Numbered from the stretch's first letter, positions 24,240-36,744 are shown. The stretch: 64,000 bases of DNA from Aptenodytes patagonicus (GCF_965638725.1 NC_134956.1:20457047-20521046); one strand, 5' to 3'. Program-made: numbers and translations. The notes: a model not told the origin generated them from the sequence alone.

Positions 24240-27200
24240 GTTTTATGAGGTCTTTTGGTCCCAGCCAAGCTGTTTCACTAAACCTGAACCAGGCTTGGTA
24301 CTGGTGCCTATCACTACTATCTGTCAGCCTTCCTAAAACACTTCAGCCTCCACTGTCTTGTCATCCTCTGCCTTTACAACCGCGGGTTGGCAGAATATGA
24401 AAAAAAAAAAGATATTACTTTAATGCAGGATATGAAACCTCCAGGTTCTGAGCTTGCAGTGAGAAGGAGGATTTATGGTCTCTTGCAGTCGCCTTCATGA
24501 CTCCTGAGAGGCAGCTACATCTGTAAGGGAGACAGCCCTATTTTAAATGCTGGGTACCCAGGACTGCAGGGAGCACCCTGTTACCAGACCCCGTTTCTAG
24601 CCAGAGGCAAGCAGCCAGCTAACAGGCACTTGGTTCGGGACCCACGAAGCATCCACCGCCTCCCGTAGCTCTGACAACCTCCAGCGAAGAGTTGATCTAG
24701 GAAAGATCATAAAGACAGTAGTTAAATACTAAAAGACCACTAAAAAGAGAAGAGCTGGAGACTGCTGGCAGTTCCCTGACCCTCTCAGCTGGTGCCAAGA
24801 AATAGCCCAGACCGCAGCAAACCCTGGTGAGGAAGGCAAACGCTGCCCAGACAGCCCAGTTTTGGAGAAAAAAAAGTGCCACCAGCCTCCTAATCTGCCT
24901 ATAAGCCCCTGAGCAGGACACCAAGGAGGCACAGGAGAGATCTTTAATAGATCAGGAGCAAACACGCTGTCCAGCCCTGGTCTTTAGCTACTGTCAGTCT
25001 CCAATGCTTTAGGGAAAAGCAGAACAAAATCTTTCTAAACTAAAAGCTAAGGGAGGAAAAAATACATCTATCCTTTCTTCAGGTAAGCAGCAAAGGATGC
25101 AAACCCCAGAATGCAAATGCAGTGCAAACCATCAGCCCTCCATCCCCTTTCAAATCCCCCCCAAAGACATTCCAGAGAACCTGCTGCCCGAGGACTCCCT
25201 GTGCCACTGCCGGGGGTGGTGGCCGGCAGGGTGGTCACGCGTCCTCAGCCTTCCCTCACGCAGGAGGGGACCTGGTGGAGCGCAGCCACATCCAGCACCG
25301 CTGCCAACAACGTGGTCCCAGGTGGGCTTTGCTCACCCGTCGCAGCAACCCATGCGAGCAAGCGTGGGGTCTTCCTTGGGTGGAAGTAAGGGGACACCCC
25401 AGGGCTCCTCATTTCATCTCCTGTCCTCCAAAACTTCTATGGTCACGCACCGGTGCTGCCTTTGCACTGAACCCATTTCCAGGTAAGAGAGAGGTTTGGG
25501 CATGGTTTTTAGAGCTCAGCTAGCAGTATCTCCATCCACCGGTGCTGGGGAAGAGGCAACAGGGGCAAAAATTGTACCTCCTCATGCCCCTCTGTGCCGG
25601 ATATGGGGATGGTATGTCTATTGTATGTCCATCAAGTACACCAAAGGAAAGCCGTGGAAGGGGCACAGCTTCCTTAGTCCTTTCCAGAAAATGCACGGAC
25701 TTCTATCAGCATCCCTCTTTGGAGGCTGAACTCTGCATTGGAAAGGGGTAAGGAGAGGAAATCTGCTTGTGTTTGAAATAAAGGAGATGTAGAGTGGGGC
25801 TTTTAGATTGAAATGCTTTTCTCCATCTCCTTCCCCATTAGAAAAGGGCTTGGCTAAAAGTCACCAGCCAGCCAGCTTGGGAACAAGGACAGCTCCAGTA
25901 GCTCCCTCCCTGCAGTGGTGCTCCGGGAGCCCATCCTCCCTGCCAGGCTGCAGGCTGCTCCCTTCACCCCCCGAGCACTCGAGCCTCGGACCTCCAAAAC
26001 ATGATGATGTTTTTGCCTCCAGCAGCTTGGAAGCCACCCGGCGCTGCAGCCGGCGGCACAGATCGCTGCCGGCTGGAGCGGGCAGAGCCAAGGCTGGCAC
26101 TGGCGCCAGAGGAGCTGGCTTTGTCCCCTGCCTGCAGCAGCGCGAGGGGCGAGTGGGGCTGGCTGGGACGTAAAAATATTTCTTGTCAGTTATTCTGAAT
26201 GGGACCGGTGGGTGGCCGAACGTGTGTGAGGGAATCAGCTTGAGATCAAAGCAGTGCAACGATGTGAAATCCACTGTGAAAATACCGCACCCTGCAAAAA
26301 AAAAAAAAAAGTTATTTAGGAAGAAATCCAAAGTGGACCCAAGGGAAGGAGTGAAGGCACAAGTGAGAAAAAGGAAATAAAATAGCAGGAACTCACTTAG
26401 GCAGCTGGGAAGGAGAGAATGGCGGGGGGAAATCTGTGCAAATACTGAATGAGGAAGGAATATTTTGCACAGGAATGGGGTAAAATTATCCATACCTGAG
26501 CGATACAGTTGCTTAAGACTCTCTGATTTGCCACAGTCACATTTAAAAAAATGCATCTGCTATCTGGAATGCAAATCCAAGGCTGATTTTACAAGTACCT
26601 GGCAGCTTTGGAGACACGGCTAAGAGCAAACAAAAGAGCCCAGCTGCGGGTACAAGGGGAAACACACCTTTCGCCTTTCGTATCGGGGGAAAAAAATGCA
26701 GGCCTGTGGGCCCAGATAACTGAATTCCCTAAATACACACAGCTGGTTTATATACACCCTGCAGCTCCAGCTGACTACCAAAACACTCTGTGAGTATCAT
26801 GAAGTGTCATAAAATACAGAAAGCATGTACCCAATAACCACGTCCTACAACGAGGACACAGACGTCCTTTATCCCCCTGCAATTACCTTCACGTGGCTCT
26901 GTCCTATTCCACAGCTCTGTAGTCTCCAGACTTTGGAGATTTACCTCTTACGTTTACTTTTTTCTTTTTTTCAGTTGTGAATATTACAGTTTCTGAGATA
27001 AAAAGAGGCTGGGAAAAAGAGAACTCTTTACCTGGGAGGAATAAGAGGGCACAAAAAACCAGAGTTTCTCCGCATACCTTCTTTGCATCCTTTATTTTCC
27101 CCAAGATGCAATGAAAGTGGTAAACGAAAAAACCCTGGTCCAGGACATATTTCCACAAAGCATCAAAAAAAAAGTCTGTGGTGCTCATAGACCCAGCAAA

Positions 27201-30110
27201 TTAGGAGCATCCAGCAAAGAGCTAGAATTTATTGTTGATTACCAGAATAGACCCAAACATGCTACTCTTAAAAAATTAAAGAGAGAGAGACCTGGAAGCG
27301 GCTATAATCCCTCCAGCTCGGTGGAGTAGGAATCTAACTCAGCTTCCTTCAGGTGCTTATAATTAAAAGGACTTTGGAGGCCTGAAGGGGGAGATTAGGT
27401 TGTTTACAGTTTTGCCTTTATCACATAAATTAAGGTGTATCTGAAGTCAGCAGATATTTCCCAGAAGGGGGCATGTCTCCTGCTGTGCAGGTTCTCTGTG
27501 CTGTCCGCAGCAGCAGGAGTGTCCCTTAGACCAATACAGAAAACGTCTTTAAAAGGATAAAAAATGGGAAACAGACTGAATTAGCCCAAGAAAAAAGATC
27601 AATATCTATATAAGAGCACCCAAAGCCTATACCAAAGCCATGCCTGCAAATGAGAGGGAGACTGGAGCATCGTTCCTGTGTCTGCAATGGGACCTCACCA
27701 CAGATGGAATAAGAACGATGCCTCCAGTATGCTAACGGCCTGTCCGAGCTGGAAAGAGGGGCAGGTGGAAACTGCATTGCCTATTTTAGTTCTTCGCTCC
27801 CAGTTCTGGAGGTTTGTACTGTTTTGTCCTGAATGACGCAATATGGGACTTTGGTAAGATGGGCCCTAGGTGAGCTTTGACAGTTAATGCCATTTGAAGG
27901 GCTGCCCAAAAAAAGGGTGCTTCTGGAAAAGCTCTTTCTCCAGCTAACCTCTCCTCCAATTTAGTACTTTACATCTGAAATTTTGAAGCCAATTTTCTTT
28001 TTACTGAAGCTTTAATGAAAGGAGCAAATGATTTATAATGGCAGTCGTTACTCTGGGAAGAGGCAAGTGAAGCTCTTAGGACTTTTGCCCTGGACCTCAT
28101 GTCACTGTTTTGCACTGCAACAGAGACACGCTCACATTTTTTCCTCCAGTGGCCCATTTATTTCACCCAAATTAACACAAAACCTTATTAGAGCAAAGCT
28201 CTTCCCTGCCCACAGCATAGAGACTGGTGGGTCACCTTGGTAAGCAGGAGGCACGTGGGAGGGTCTCACACAGCCCCGGATGGTCTATGAACATTAGGTC
28301 TGTGACTGAGCCAAGGGTGGCCCTTGAGATCAGGCACCCATCAGCCTCAGTCCAGGTGGGTTTTGCCTTCTTGTTATCACGAGGCCCTGCTGTAGTACCC
28401 TGAGACGGGGCACTTCTTCGGGGAGCCAAGCACGGTCCTGCTCCATCCTACAGCCCAGGCACCTAACGCAGGTGGGAGCAGCGAGTGCCTATGCAGCTCT
28501 GGACCCCGGGCTGTCCAAAGTGACTCATTTAATCCATTATCAGCTTCTAAAATGAAGGCATTTATGGACAGGAGCAGCTGGGAGCAGGAGAACGCCCATT
28601 GCTCACGCGTGGGGAGGTGGCAAATGCTCCTGGGTTCACCCAGCTGCAGTGCCTGAGCCTCTGGATGTATAAGGTGAATGTACAAACATTTCAGCTATTG
28701 TGCAAAGCTGGATTATTTTTTTAAAGTAGCTCTGTCTGAGCACTGTCTGGGTCCTGACAGGGATGGCCAGGACTTGAGCATCCATCTTCTCTCTCAGTCG
28801 TCACACGCAGCCGCATGAGACCCCTAGCAGAGTGCCGGCTGTTAGCAAACAGCGGGGCCGGTGCTGGCTGGGAGAGTCTCTGGAGAGAGATGGGAAACAT
28901 GAATCTTGCAATGAAAAAATAGACAGTAAAGGAACCTGAAACTGTAATATTTTTAACTTCTGACTTTCAAGACAACCTGGTTATTTTATAAGCTGAGAAC
29001 TGACAGTAGGGTGAATATTATTTGGGTCGATTTAAATATATAAGTGAAAAAAAACTCCAGTGACTTAGGAGGGGGATCTGAGAAGGGAGAGGCATGGAGG
29101 TGGGAAACGACTTATTGCTTCGCAATAAAGCTTCTAAAGAAAAGAGAAAGGGGTGGGGGGAGAAGGAAAGAAAAGAGCAGCAGGAGGCCGTCTAACAAAG
29201 CAGATTCTGCCCAAATTGGCAGCGAGAGGCCCACAAGTCAGCGGGGGGCTCACGATGGGGGGAAAAAAAGCTCCAGCAGCCCTGAGGATGTTGTGAGAGC
29301 TGGAGAAAGACATTTGCAAAGTGGGAACAGCCTGCTCTACCGCTGAGGTCCTTTCTTCATTTCCTCAACTCTGCAAATCACTATCTAGACGGTATTTTGC
29401 AAAGGCAGCCCTTGCCCGGTGGGCTGGGCTGCTGCTGTCCCCGGCAGTTGGTGTCATACGGGGTCTGCATCCCCTTCTGCTCCAAAATAACTCCCGGGGC
29501 AGCTGCACTCTCAGTTGCCCTCTGCAGATTTCCCTTCGGACCAGGGGATACCGAACAAATCCTCGGGGCAGAGACAGCATCTTGTCTGAACGCCCCATCC
29601 ATTTTGTGAATAAGACTTTAACTAAGCCGACGAGCAAGCGCTTCTTGAAAAATCCCACAAGTTGCTCCTCACTCCGTGCAAACCAGCACGTTGCTCCAAA
29701 GCTCACTCCATAACCTGCTGCATCCTCTGTGCTTGCAGACAGCTCTCGGCTATTGCTCTAACAGTTCTATTACTTTACTCTACAAACGTGTTAAAAAAAT
29801 AACTTGTCACACTGTTGAGCGGTGCCTCAATTTACCAGCCCGTCAAAATGGGCAGTAGAAGCTGACCTATAAATTCCTGTTTCTTGTTGGTGGTGAAAAA
29901 TCACTGCAAAACGATGCCGAGCGCTTCGGCGCTATTAGAAGCCGCATCGCCCACAAAAGAGAGCTCCCAGCCAGGACCGGCCTCTGCGGGGCAATGCCGC
30001 GAGGGGAGACTTTGAAGTCATGTCCATTCTTCTCTTTCAAGGAGCGATTTATAGCAGAGCTCGCTTCCAAGAGATTGATGGACAAAAGGGCTGGATCAGC
30101 TACTGTATAG
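24240..30110. other. Unique noncoding DNA
   Basis: No gene recognised. The 231-codon minus frame at 25861-26556 runs through an A15 tract (26296-26310, read as poly-Phe) and has no domain. Donor-like CAG|GTAAGC near 25082 and CAG|GTAAGAG near 25480 have no matching coding exon. Homopolymers include A10-11 near 24401. AT-rich patches at 26900-27000, 27960-28040 and 28890-29050 alternate with GC-rich ones at 25180-25340 and 26030-26170. Confidence 0.5.
26296..26310 (+). repeat. Poly(A) tract, A15
   Basis: Fifteen consecutive A on plus. There is no recognisable retroposed sequence upstream, so it is simply a homopolymer. Confidence 0.9.
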
Positions 30111-30112
30111 TC

Positions 30113-30189
30113 AGGGGGTGAAAGCCTGGATCCATCAAGGTCAGTGGCAAAACTCTCATTGACTTCAATAGGGGCCGGAATTCAGCCCT
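30113..30189. repeat. MITE-like old palindromic repeat, nearly complete
   Basis: About 77 bp with imperfect terminal inverted repeats: AGGGGGTGAAAGCCTGGA on the left (30112-30130) answers the complement of GGCCGGAATTCAGCCCTG on the right (30173-30190). Between them is CAGTGGCAAAACTCTCATTG and GACTTCAATAGGGG, matching the sauropsid repeat core around CATTGACTTCAATGGG. Overall it resembles a folded-back nonautonomous element. I know the sequence type from turtle and bird DNA but cannot name its family. Confidence 0.55.
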
Positions 30190-30191
30190 GC

Positions 30192-32620
30192 TCCGTGCTT
30201 CGCTGGATGCACTTTCACATGCAAACCCTGTGTCGCAGCGAGACAGATGTTAACTTCGGCTTCTACTTCAAGACATGTACCACGGTGACCCACTAAACAA
30301 GGTGCTTCAAATAATCTGGGCTTGGAGTCCACACACACACGTGCACACACACATGCCGTTTTCCAAAGGATTTTAAATCTTGCAGAACTGCAGGAAAACA
30401 CAGTACGTGAAAAGAAAGGAGCATAAATTATCCCAGCCTTGGGGCAGCAGCGACTTGCCTTCCTGCCAGCAAGCTCTGTAGGTTTTATGTGTTAGTTTAC
30501 TCTGGTGATTAATAAAACATTGGATACTTAATGGGACTCGTCAACCTCTGCATCCAGGAGCGCGCACACCTCCTGGAAAACAGCGGCAATACTCTCAATT
30601 ATACGGTTGGTGTCGGAGCGAGCACTCAGGACTTTGTGCAAGATGCTGTAGGCACATCGCCGAAGGTGGATCACCCCCGTGTCTTACGTCATCGATACAA
30701 GACGTCGAGAGCACCAGACGCTGATGTGAAGCTAAGCCAGGCGAGGTTTAAATGAGGTGCTGCGGGTACTAGAAGCAGCCTGGTTTCAGGGCAGAGACGT
30801 GTCAGCCCAGGCTGGCACGGCCAGACGGCACCTATCACCCAGCCCTGGGAGCCGTCCCTGCGCCAAGGGCTGAGCAGCAAAATGCCAAGTTAACGGGGAC
30901 TTTGCTGGAGAAGTACCTGCTTGCAACTCTATCCGCCTGCACTTTTTTATTGACCATATGGTTTCCAGCTCCGCTTCCCCCATCCAAGCATTCATCAGCC
31001 CAACGCTTATCTGCATCCTGGCCCGTGCTGACTTTGCATTTTTAAGATGTCAATGGAAGAAACATCACACACATGTGCTTTAGCATCATCGTATGTCAGA
31101 CGCTCAAGGTCCACAAATACACTTCCTCCTTCCCCTGTGCTTTTTATGCATTTTACCCAGTAAGCAGTTTTGCACTTAAATTTTCCTTCACAAACGCTTC
31201 TTTTTGAGCTAATCTTAATACTCAGGAGAGATGCAAGTCAGACAGCATGGAAGAACGAAATTTTCTACTTCCAGAGGAGATGGTGCGTTCCACACCAGCA
31301 GGCATGCTCATTAGATGCCCCTGCGATAACTGCCACAGAAAAGCCTCCTGGAGATAGCCCCCAGAGCAGTAAGCGCTTTTTTCTCTCACTGTCCCATTAA
31401 GCCCGTGCCGAGGGAGGAGGTAACTCTCCTTCATCGTTCCCACTGTCTCTGAGCCATCCCTGCGTGGGCAGAAACCTTGAGTTCAGGTTTTACAGGACAC
31501 CCAGGGCAGTGGTGAGAGCAGCTCCAGTGCACGGAAGCGGGTCCAGTTCCCCACCAGCAGGAAGGAGGGCAGGGGGAGGCAAGAAGCCCACGAAGAACAA
31601 ACACGTTGGATTTTAAAGACAAGCAGGGGTCCCTGGACCCCTCAAGCTGGACCCTGCAGTGGTGCTTTCCAGCTATGCCAAATCAACAGTCTGACCCCCC
31701 TCTCCTTCAGGACACCTGCGCGCCCCTGGCACTCCAGGAACTGGGCAAGCTGTGCCTGCTGGCAGCAAAGCCCATTTCAGAGGGCTTCAGAGGCTGGAGA
31801 GGCTTTGAAAATTAATTTACAGGCACTGAAGTTTCTTAGAACTTATTGTAGGGCTAAATCAAACGAGGGGGCTGGATAACATTCACAGGCTATGGCTTTT
31901 CAGACAGGGCTTCATCAAATGCGCAGCCTGTAAAAGTGAAAGGTCTGGGTGGATAGTCTTGCTAGCTCCAGAATAAAGCACACTCCATCCAGGTTTGAGT
32001 TCAAATTATGTTTTCTAATGTACCACCAGAGATTTTTGCTCTCTTGTTACTGTGCAAAAGGATTTGTAATGGAATGGAGATTTAATCTATTATTGATTAT
32101 TGCATTATTAAAAAAATAAAAATAAAATTGTCAGTCTCTTTGAAGAACGAGGTAATATATTTTAAGAAACTCTTAAGTTTCATAGTAACTCTTAAAATAG
32201 TCTTTATTGCTGTTCCTTTTCCCCAATACAAATCTTATTGCCAGAGACAAAGTTTTACTCTTGTGCTGTTTTATATCTCATTGTTTTATTCTGTTACTGT
32301 CCACTACAGTCACCGTGATCACACTGTCCCCAGCATCGCCTGCTTTTTCTCCCTTTGGCACTTGTCAGCACTCCCTTCCCCTCGCATCCGTCTGGGGCCA
32401 CATCCTTCTGCTCCTCAAGTATACTCTAACTTCAGTTACCACCTGGAGTTCCCTTTATCCTACTTACCATCAAAAAAAACCCCCACATACATATATAGAA
32501 AGATCACTGTACTTCAATTATAAATTACCAGATTAAACGCTCTAGTTTGGAGACATTTAAAATTCTCTGGGGCAAGGGCTTTGTGTGCCATACTGTGGTG
32601 TTACACGACACGGTTTCAGT
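30192..32620. other. Unique noncoding DNA
   Basis: No gene recognised. It contains a short CA-rich stretch near 30330-30353, GC-rich patches (30540-30860 and 31540-31750) and an AT-rich block with long A/T words (32030-32230, 32460-32560). Confidence 0.5.
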
Positions 32621-32624
32621 GCTT

Positions 32625-32950
32625 TAGAATCATAGAATCATAGAATCATTGAGGTTGGAAAAGACCTCTAAGATCATCGAGTCCAACCGTCAACCCAACA
32701 CCACCATGCCCACTAAACCATGTCCCTAAGTGCCTCATCTACTCGTCTTTTAAATACCTCCAGGGATGGGGACTCAACCACTTCCCTGGGCAGCCTGTTC
32801 CAAGGTTTAACCACTCTTCCAGTAAAGAAATTTTTCCTTACATCCAATCTAAACCTCCCCTGGCACAACTTGAGGCCATTTCCTCTCGTCCTATTGCTTG
32901 TTACTTGGGAGAAGAGACCGACCCCCACCTCGCTACAACCTCCTTTCAGG
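32625..32950 (-). mobile_element. CR1 LINE, short 5'-truncated 3' end
   Basis: A 326-bp CR1 3' end on the minus strand. Its tail lies at the left: three copies of the AGAATCAT-type unit at 32625-32648, followed by GAGGTTGGAAAAGACCTC. Truncation is just after TCCTTTCAGG at 32950, where unique sequence resumes. Sequence closely matches the plus-strand copy at 23683-24237 with around 5 percent difference, and both share the rarer CGGTTGGACTCGATGA form near the 3' end. It has one more tail repeat than the other copy. Confidence 0.95.
32713..32948 (-). pseudogene. CR1 ORF2 extreme C-terminal fragment
   Basis: Minus-strand frame in which the last 79 or so codons (from [15 protein letters not shown] to the stop) are CR1 ORF2 C-terminus: [19 protein letters not shown], then [20 protein letters not shown], ending EALRDMV. 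The frame happens to stay open to 33063, but those upstream codons are host unique DNA, so the fused open frame is accidental. No catalytic residues are present. Confidence 0.85.
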
Positions 32951-32954
32951 TGCG

Positions 32955-35185
32955 AAATGGTGGAGATAAAAGGTTGGAAAACCAAACCAAGCCAACTCTG
33001 ATGCATTTTTGTAGGCAGGCCGAGGGATGGAAAGGCAGCATCGGAGCAAGATAGCATCTGCACGCAGATACCTGCACAAGTGAATCTACATGCTGGAAGG
33101 AGGGAGCGTCTCAGCTCAGTGGGTGCCAGGGGCTTCCTAAAATGAGCTGCCGGAGCCCTGACTCACGCAGGGCGTGGAAAGGGTCAGGTCCACCACGCGT
33201 GGCCGTGCAGGGCCAGGGATGCTCAGCTCAGCGCGGCAGCCACCAGCCTGGTGCTCCCCCGCCAGCTAGGTTGCATGTTGCTCACGTTTTAGGGAATGCA
33301 TTTCTACAAGCAACCTGATATTAAACCCAGGGTTTTTTGGTAAAATGTATGTATTAGGGTTCACATCATAAAAAATACACAGGATATGCAAGACAATCAA
33401 GCTAACAGTGATGGAACCTTACCTTTTGGTATCCTTTATATTTTGTTCTTTTAACTGCAGATCTAAGTGTTACTTTAACAGAGGTTTTCTTTTACATCGT
33501 GTACAATTAGGCTGCTCAACAGTGGTTTGGGATAAGGGCGCATTGGAGATCAAAGCCTTGCAGCTACATTTTCCCTCATCACCTGGAGAACCACAAACAA
33601 AACTATGCAGATGTAGATTAGTTTACAGAAACCTCATTTAAGTTGAAAAATCCTGTTAGCTATAATCACTAGATTCTTAACAGATGTTGTGCTGGAGCCA
33701 GCAGCTCCACGCTATGGCATCTATTGTGGAAGAACAGTATTTAGTCACGAGACATTTCTTTCATAGCACACTAAGATGCTTGAACCCCAAGGAGAAAAAA
33801 AAAATAAATAATTTCATTTATAATACATTTAAAAGCAACCTTGAACCTGGAGCTGTTAAGAACGGGCGTGTCACAAAAGCATCTAACTACAGAGCTGTCA
33901 AACACCTCCCTGCCTCCCCACGGGCTGAGGAACCCCGTCCCGGCTGGGGCATCCAGAGTGGAAACGCTGTGAGTCACGGCAATAACGTCACCTCCCTCTG
34001 ACCACGCAGCCAGAGGGCTGTCCAGAGGAGCCAGCCGCAGAGCGGGGACGGGCAGGAACGCAGGCACAGCTCTTGACAAGCTGCCATTTGTGTATCCCAG
34101 TGTGCCGGCTGCAACCGAGCACCGGTTGCAGCTTCTGCAAATGCTGGAAGGGAGCGACTGAGATGTCCGTGATTTCAGAGAAATAACTGGTCTGAAGATG
34201 CTGAGAAATTTAAAAAAAAAAAAAAAAAAAAAAAATTAATCAAGCCAGTTTCTGACTGGATTTTAATCTCAACGGTCAGGTTTGAGAAGGCATACGTTTC
34301 AGCCATTCTGTCACCTGGAGGAAAATGAAAACAAACCAGAACTATGATTTTGTATTGTGGCCATGCCTTCCGAGTCACTCCAGACAACACAGAGACTTTA
34401 GAAATTAAGAAACTCCTTAACGCTACAGAGGGAAAATACTCCTTAGGAGCAAGCCCTTAGCTCCGAAACACAGCGTGCTGGAGCTAGGCACCTCTGCAAA
34501 TCCTTCCCTTAGGGATGCACCGGCAGCAGTAGTGCCATGTGCCATCCATCAGTGGTTGCACCCTTGCTCACTCCCTCCTGCTCTGTGTGGTCCAGCCCCT
34601 CAGGTGCCCGGACCATCCCCGCAGCTAAATTCCCAAGCCACCCTTGCTGCAGAGCCACGCTCCATCCCCTCCTACGCTCGGCGGCCGATAAGCAGCACTC
34701 ACTTTTAAGATCTCATAAATCACAGTGTCAGGCAGCTTTTACAGTCTAATTGAGCCTGGAGTCCTTCAATAATAAGCCCTTGAGAAGTGGGGGCAAGAAA
34801 GCATTTCATAAACCCGAGCTCAGCAGGGTTTTTGCGCTTGCCAAATACTGCTACCCCCAAGGCACTTTTTGTTGAGCACACCCAGCAAAACAGCAACCAT
34901 GAGCCAGTGATTAAGTGTCAGGTAAGTGTGTCAGGTAACTACATGCAAAGAAAACAATGCTCACCCGCAGTGAGAAAATAAGTCACCCAAAGGCCAGAGA
35001 GATAAGGCAAATCCTGCTCTGGATGTCTTCTCAACTCTCATGTCTCCAGTTTGCAGAAATGAAACATTACAGCCTGTTAACTCCCCAAAGCCCGGAACAA
35101 GATGTGATCTTGTCCCTCAGCAGAAAATGGACTTTTCAAGAGGAAGATTTACAATACTAGAGCTACCTGATCCAAGTTTGAAGTT
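32955..35185. other. Unique noncoding DNA
   Basis: No gene recognised. It includes AT-rich sequence at 33340-33480, an A/T-rich run at 33795-33840, the A25 tract at 34212-34236 and a small direct repeat GTGTCAGGTAA (about 34916 and 34928). The first copy of that repeat gives a good donor match, TCAG|GTAAGT near 34920, but no coding exon is seen upstream. Confidence 0.5.
34212..34236 (+). repeat. Poly(A) tract, A25
   Basis: Twenty-five consecutive A. It is long enough to be the tail of a retroposed RNA, but the 200 bp upstream match nothing I recognise. Confidence 0.9.
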
Positions 35186-35189
35186 CTGC

Positions 35190-35256
35190 CTTGAGGGTGG
35201 TTGGACTAGATGACCTCCAGGAGATCTCCTCCACACCCTGTTCTGGTGTGATTCCA
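35190..35256 (+). mobile_element. Old CR1 3' end fragment
   Basis: GGTGGTTGGACTAGATGACC followed by TCCAGGAGATCTCCTCC and, after a diverged stretch, TGTGATTCC matches the last 60-odd bases of CR1, in which GGTTGGACTAGATGACCTCC is nearly invariant. It is far more diverged than the two young copies and keeps only the tail, so it is an older insertion of a different subfamily. Confidence 0.75.
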
Positions 35257-35517
35257 CGGGAGAAAAATCACATCTTCACCCGACCGTGCTCGCCTGCAGC
35301 CACATACCCATTCCCAGCCAGACTGGAAGCAATGAGCTCGACAGAGAGACTACCTGCCATGTCCCTGGGTGAATCAGCCACAGGAATGATTGCTAACATG
35401 CAGGGCGAAATGACTTCCTCTTTCAACCAGGCCCAGCTTCACCTCCCATCCATCAGAAGTCATCACATTTATCCAGGAGATTACCTTGCTCCCAAATACG
35501 CTCATCAAGCTCTTTAC

Positions 35518-35536
35518 TTAGATAGATAGATAGATA
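35518..35536 (+). repeat. Tetranucleotide microsatellite (TAGA)n
   Basis: Four to five tandem TAGA units ending in TAAGG. It is short and probably polymorphic. Confidence 0.85.
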
Positions 35537-35589
35537 AGGAAGATTGAACTCCTTCAATTTTCAGACTTCAAATCAGTTCTGGTAGTTCT

Positions 35590-36120
35590 GTATGCTTTTA
35601 AGGGTAAGTAACTTCCATTTTAAAATCACAGACACTGAAGCTCAACAATTGATAATTGATTGACGATTATGACACAACCCAGCAGCAATAACCTCTTGGC
35701 ACCTTCCAAAGAGATCTCAGTAGATGCTCACCTTGGCAAAGGCAGATCCTGGCACAGAGACCACAGTCCTGGATCATCCTGAAATGCTTGCACAGATCAG
35801 GATGGGCATCACTGTAAATTTAAGGACCCCTTCCCTTCTAAGGACCTTCAAGAACTTTTATTTGGAGCAAAAAGAGGTGGGGGAAGAAGGCAAGCTGAAT
35901 GAACAGAGCAATTGTTTGCAAGCATGCAAGTGTTAAAGTAAGTAAGCAATCAGAGGTGCTAGGTTTAAAATGAACCACACCTTTAAATACTCAATCAGTT
36001 AATTGTTAACATTTGCTTCAAGCAGTCTGTTAATTAGTCCATGAATGGCTTCTTTCATCATCTTTTTTAAAGGTTTTCTCAATTCCAGCAACTTAATTAT
36101 GTGCCTTCATATTGAATCAT
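35590..36120. promoter_or_regulatory. AT-rich candidate regulatory island with PBX/HOX-like sites
   Basis: Two AT-rich pieces. The first (35640-35680) has ACAATTGATAATTGATTGAC then GATTATGAC, with overlapping TGAT/ATTGA words; TGATTGAC is a good PBX-HOX/MEIS-type composite. The second (35975-36115) has CAATCAGTTAATTG, GTCTGTTAATTAGTCC and AACTTAATTATG. An intervening GC-mixed stretch (35690-35940) may be filler. No open frame with a domain. Motif-based call only. Confidence 0.27.
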
Positions 36121-36124
36121 CTCA

Positions 36125-36685
36125 GTGTAGACAGACAAAAAGCTTTCTTAAGTAGCAATAGTTTTTCTCTTTTTCTTCTGCAGCATGTAGCGTTTTTGTC
36201 TTTCATTGTTCCTAGGCCAAGAGTGAATACTTACTGGAACAGTGCTGGGAGTTTTAGACATGAATTTAGGAAATTCAGACTTGCTGGGACACTGGTGTAT
36301 AAGCATGGATACATGAAATAGGAAAGGATTTCTTCTATCTCATGTATACATGCTTGGAGGTAAATTTCTTTAATATTTGACCATCTGCCTTTGCAAGTCA
36401 GCAGCATTCCTGCAGACAGAGGAGACTGCTGCAAAGAGGTACTGAAAATGGACAGTCCAGAAAGCAAGGGCACGGGAATATCATGGACGGGTTGGAAAGC
36501 GTCACTCATACCCTGTTCATTTTTTCCTTGACATCAGCTCAGCACCAGAAAGCAACACAAACATTCAGGCTCCGCAATTAAATCACTCTCCCTCCTCCTG
36601 CTGAAATGGCTTACCAGCTGTAACAGGTATGTCAGATTGCCGAGGGCTGTTAGCAGCGTGCCAGCACCCCAGGATGCTTTACACG
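36125..36685. other. Unique noncoding DNA
   Basis: Nothing recognised. A 92-codon minus frame (36231-36509) has no domain. Confidence 0.5.
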
Positions 36686-36689
36686 GGCT

Positions 36690-36740
36690 TGTGCTAGACT
36701 CTCAAAAGTCAGATCCTTCCATTGATTTCGGTGAACCCAG
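36690..36740 (+). repeat. Fragment of the old dispersed palindromic repeat
   Basis: CAAAAGTCAGATCCTTCCAT followed by TGATTTCGGTGAACCCAGG is a diverged form of the same CATTGACTTCAATGGG-type core, with flanking words that often accompany it in sauropsid DNA. It is weaker than the copies at 30113 and 38525. Confidence 0.35.
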
Positions 36741-36744
36741 GATA

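Noticed and set aside
25861..26556. 231-codon open frame on minus
   Set aside because: It reads through the A15 tract as poly-Phe, changes composition abruptly along its length and has no domain. The hydrophobic stretch is a product of the T-rich complement.
32713..33063. 116-codon minus frame as an intact gene
   Set aside because: Only the C-terminal two thirds are CR1 ORF2; the N-terminal part is host unique DNA that happens to be in frame. It is not a domesticated fusion on present evidence.
34740..34925. Possible noncoding-RNA exon ending at TCAG|GTAAGT
   Set aside because: Good donor and a passable acceptor-like CTTTTACAG upstream, but such isolated matches occur at random (others near 3022, 8350, 25480 and 61203) and no exon property supports it.
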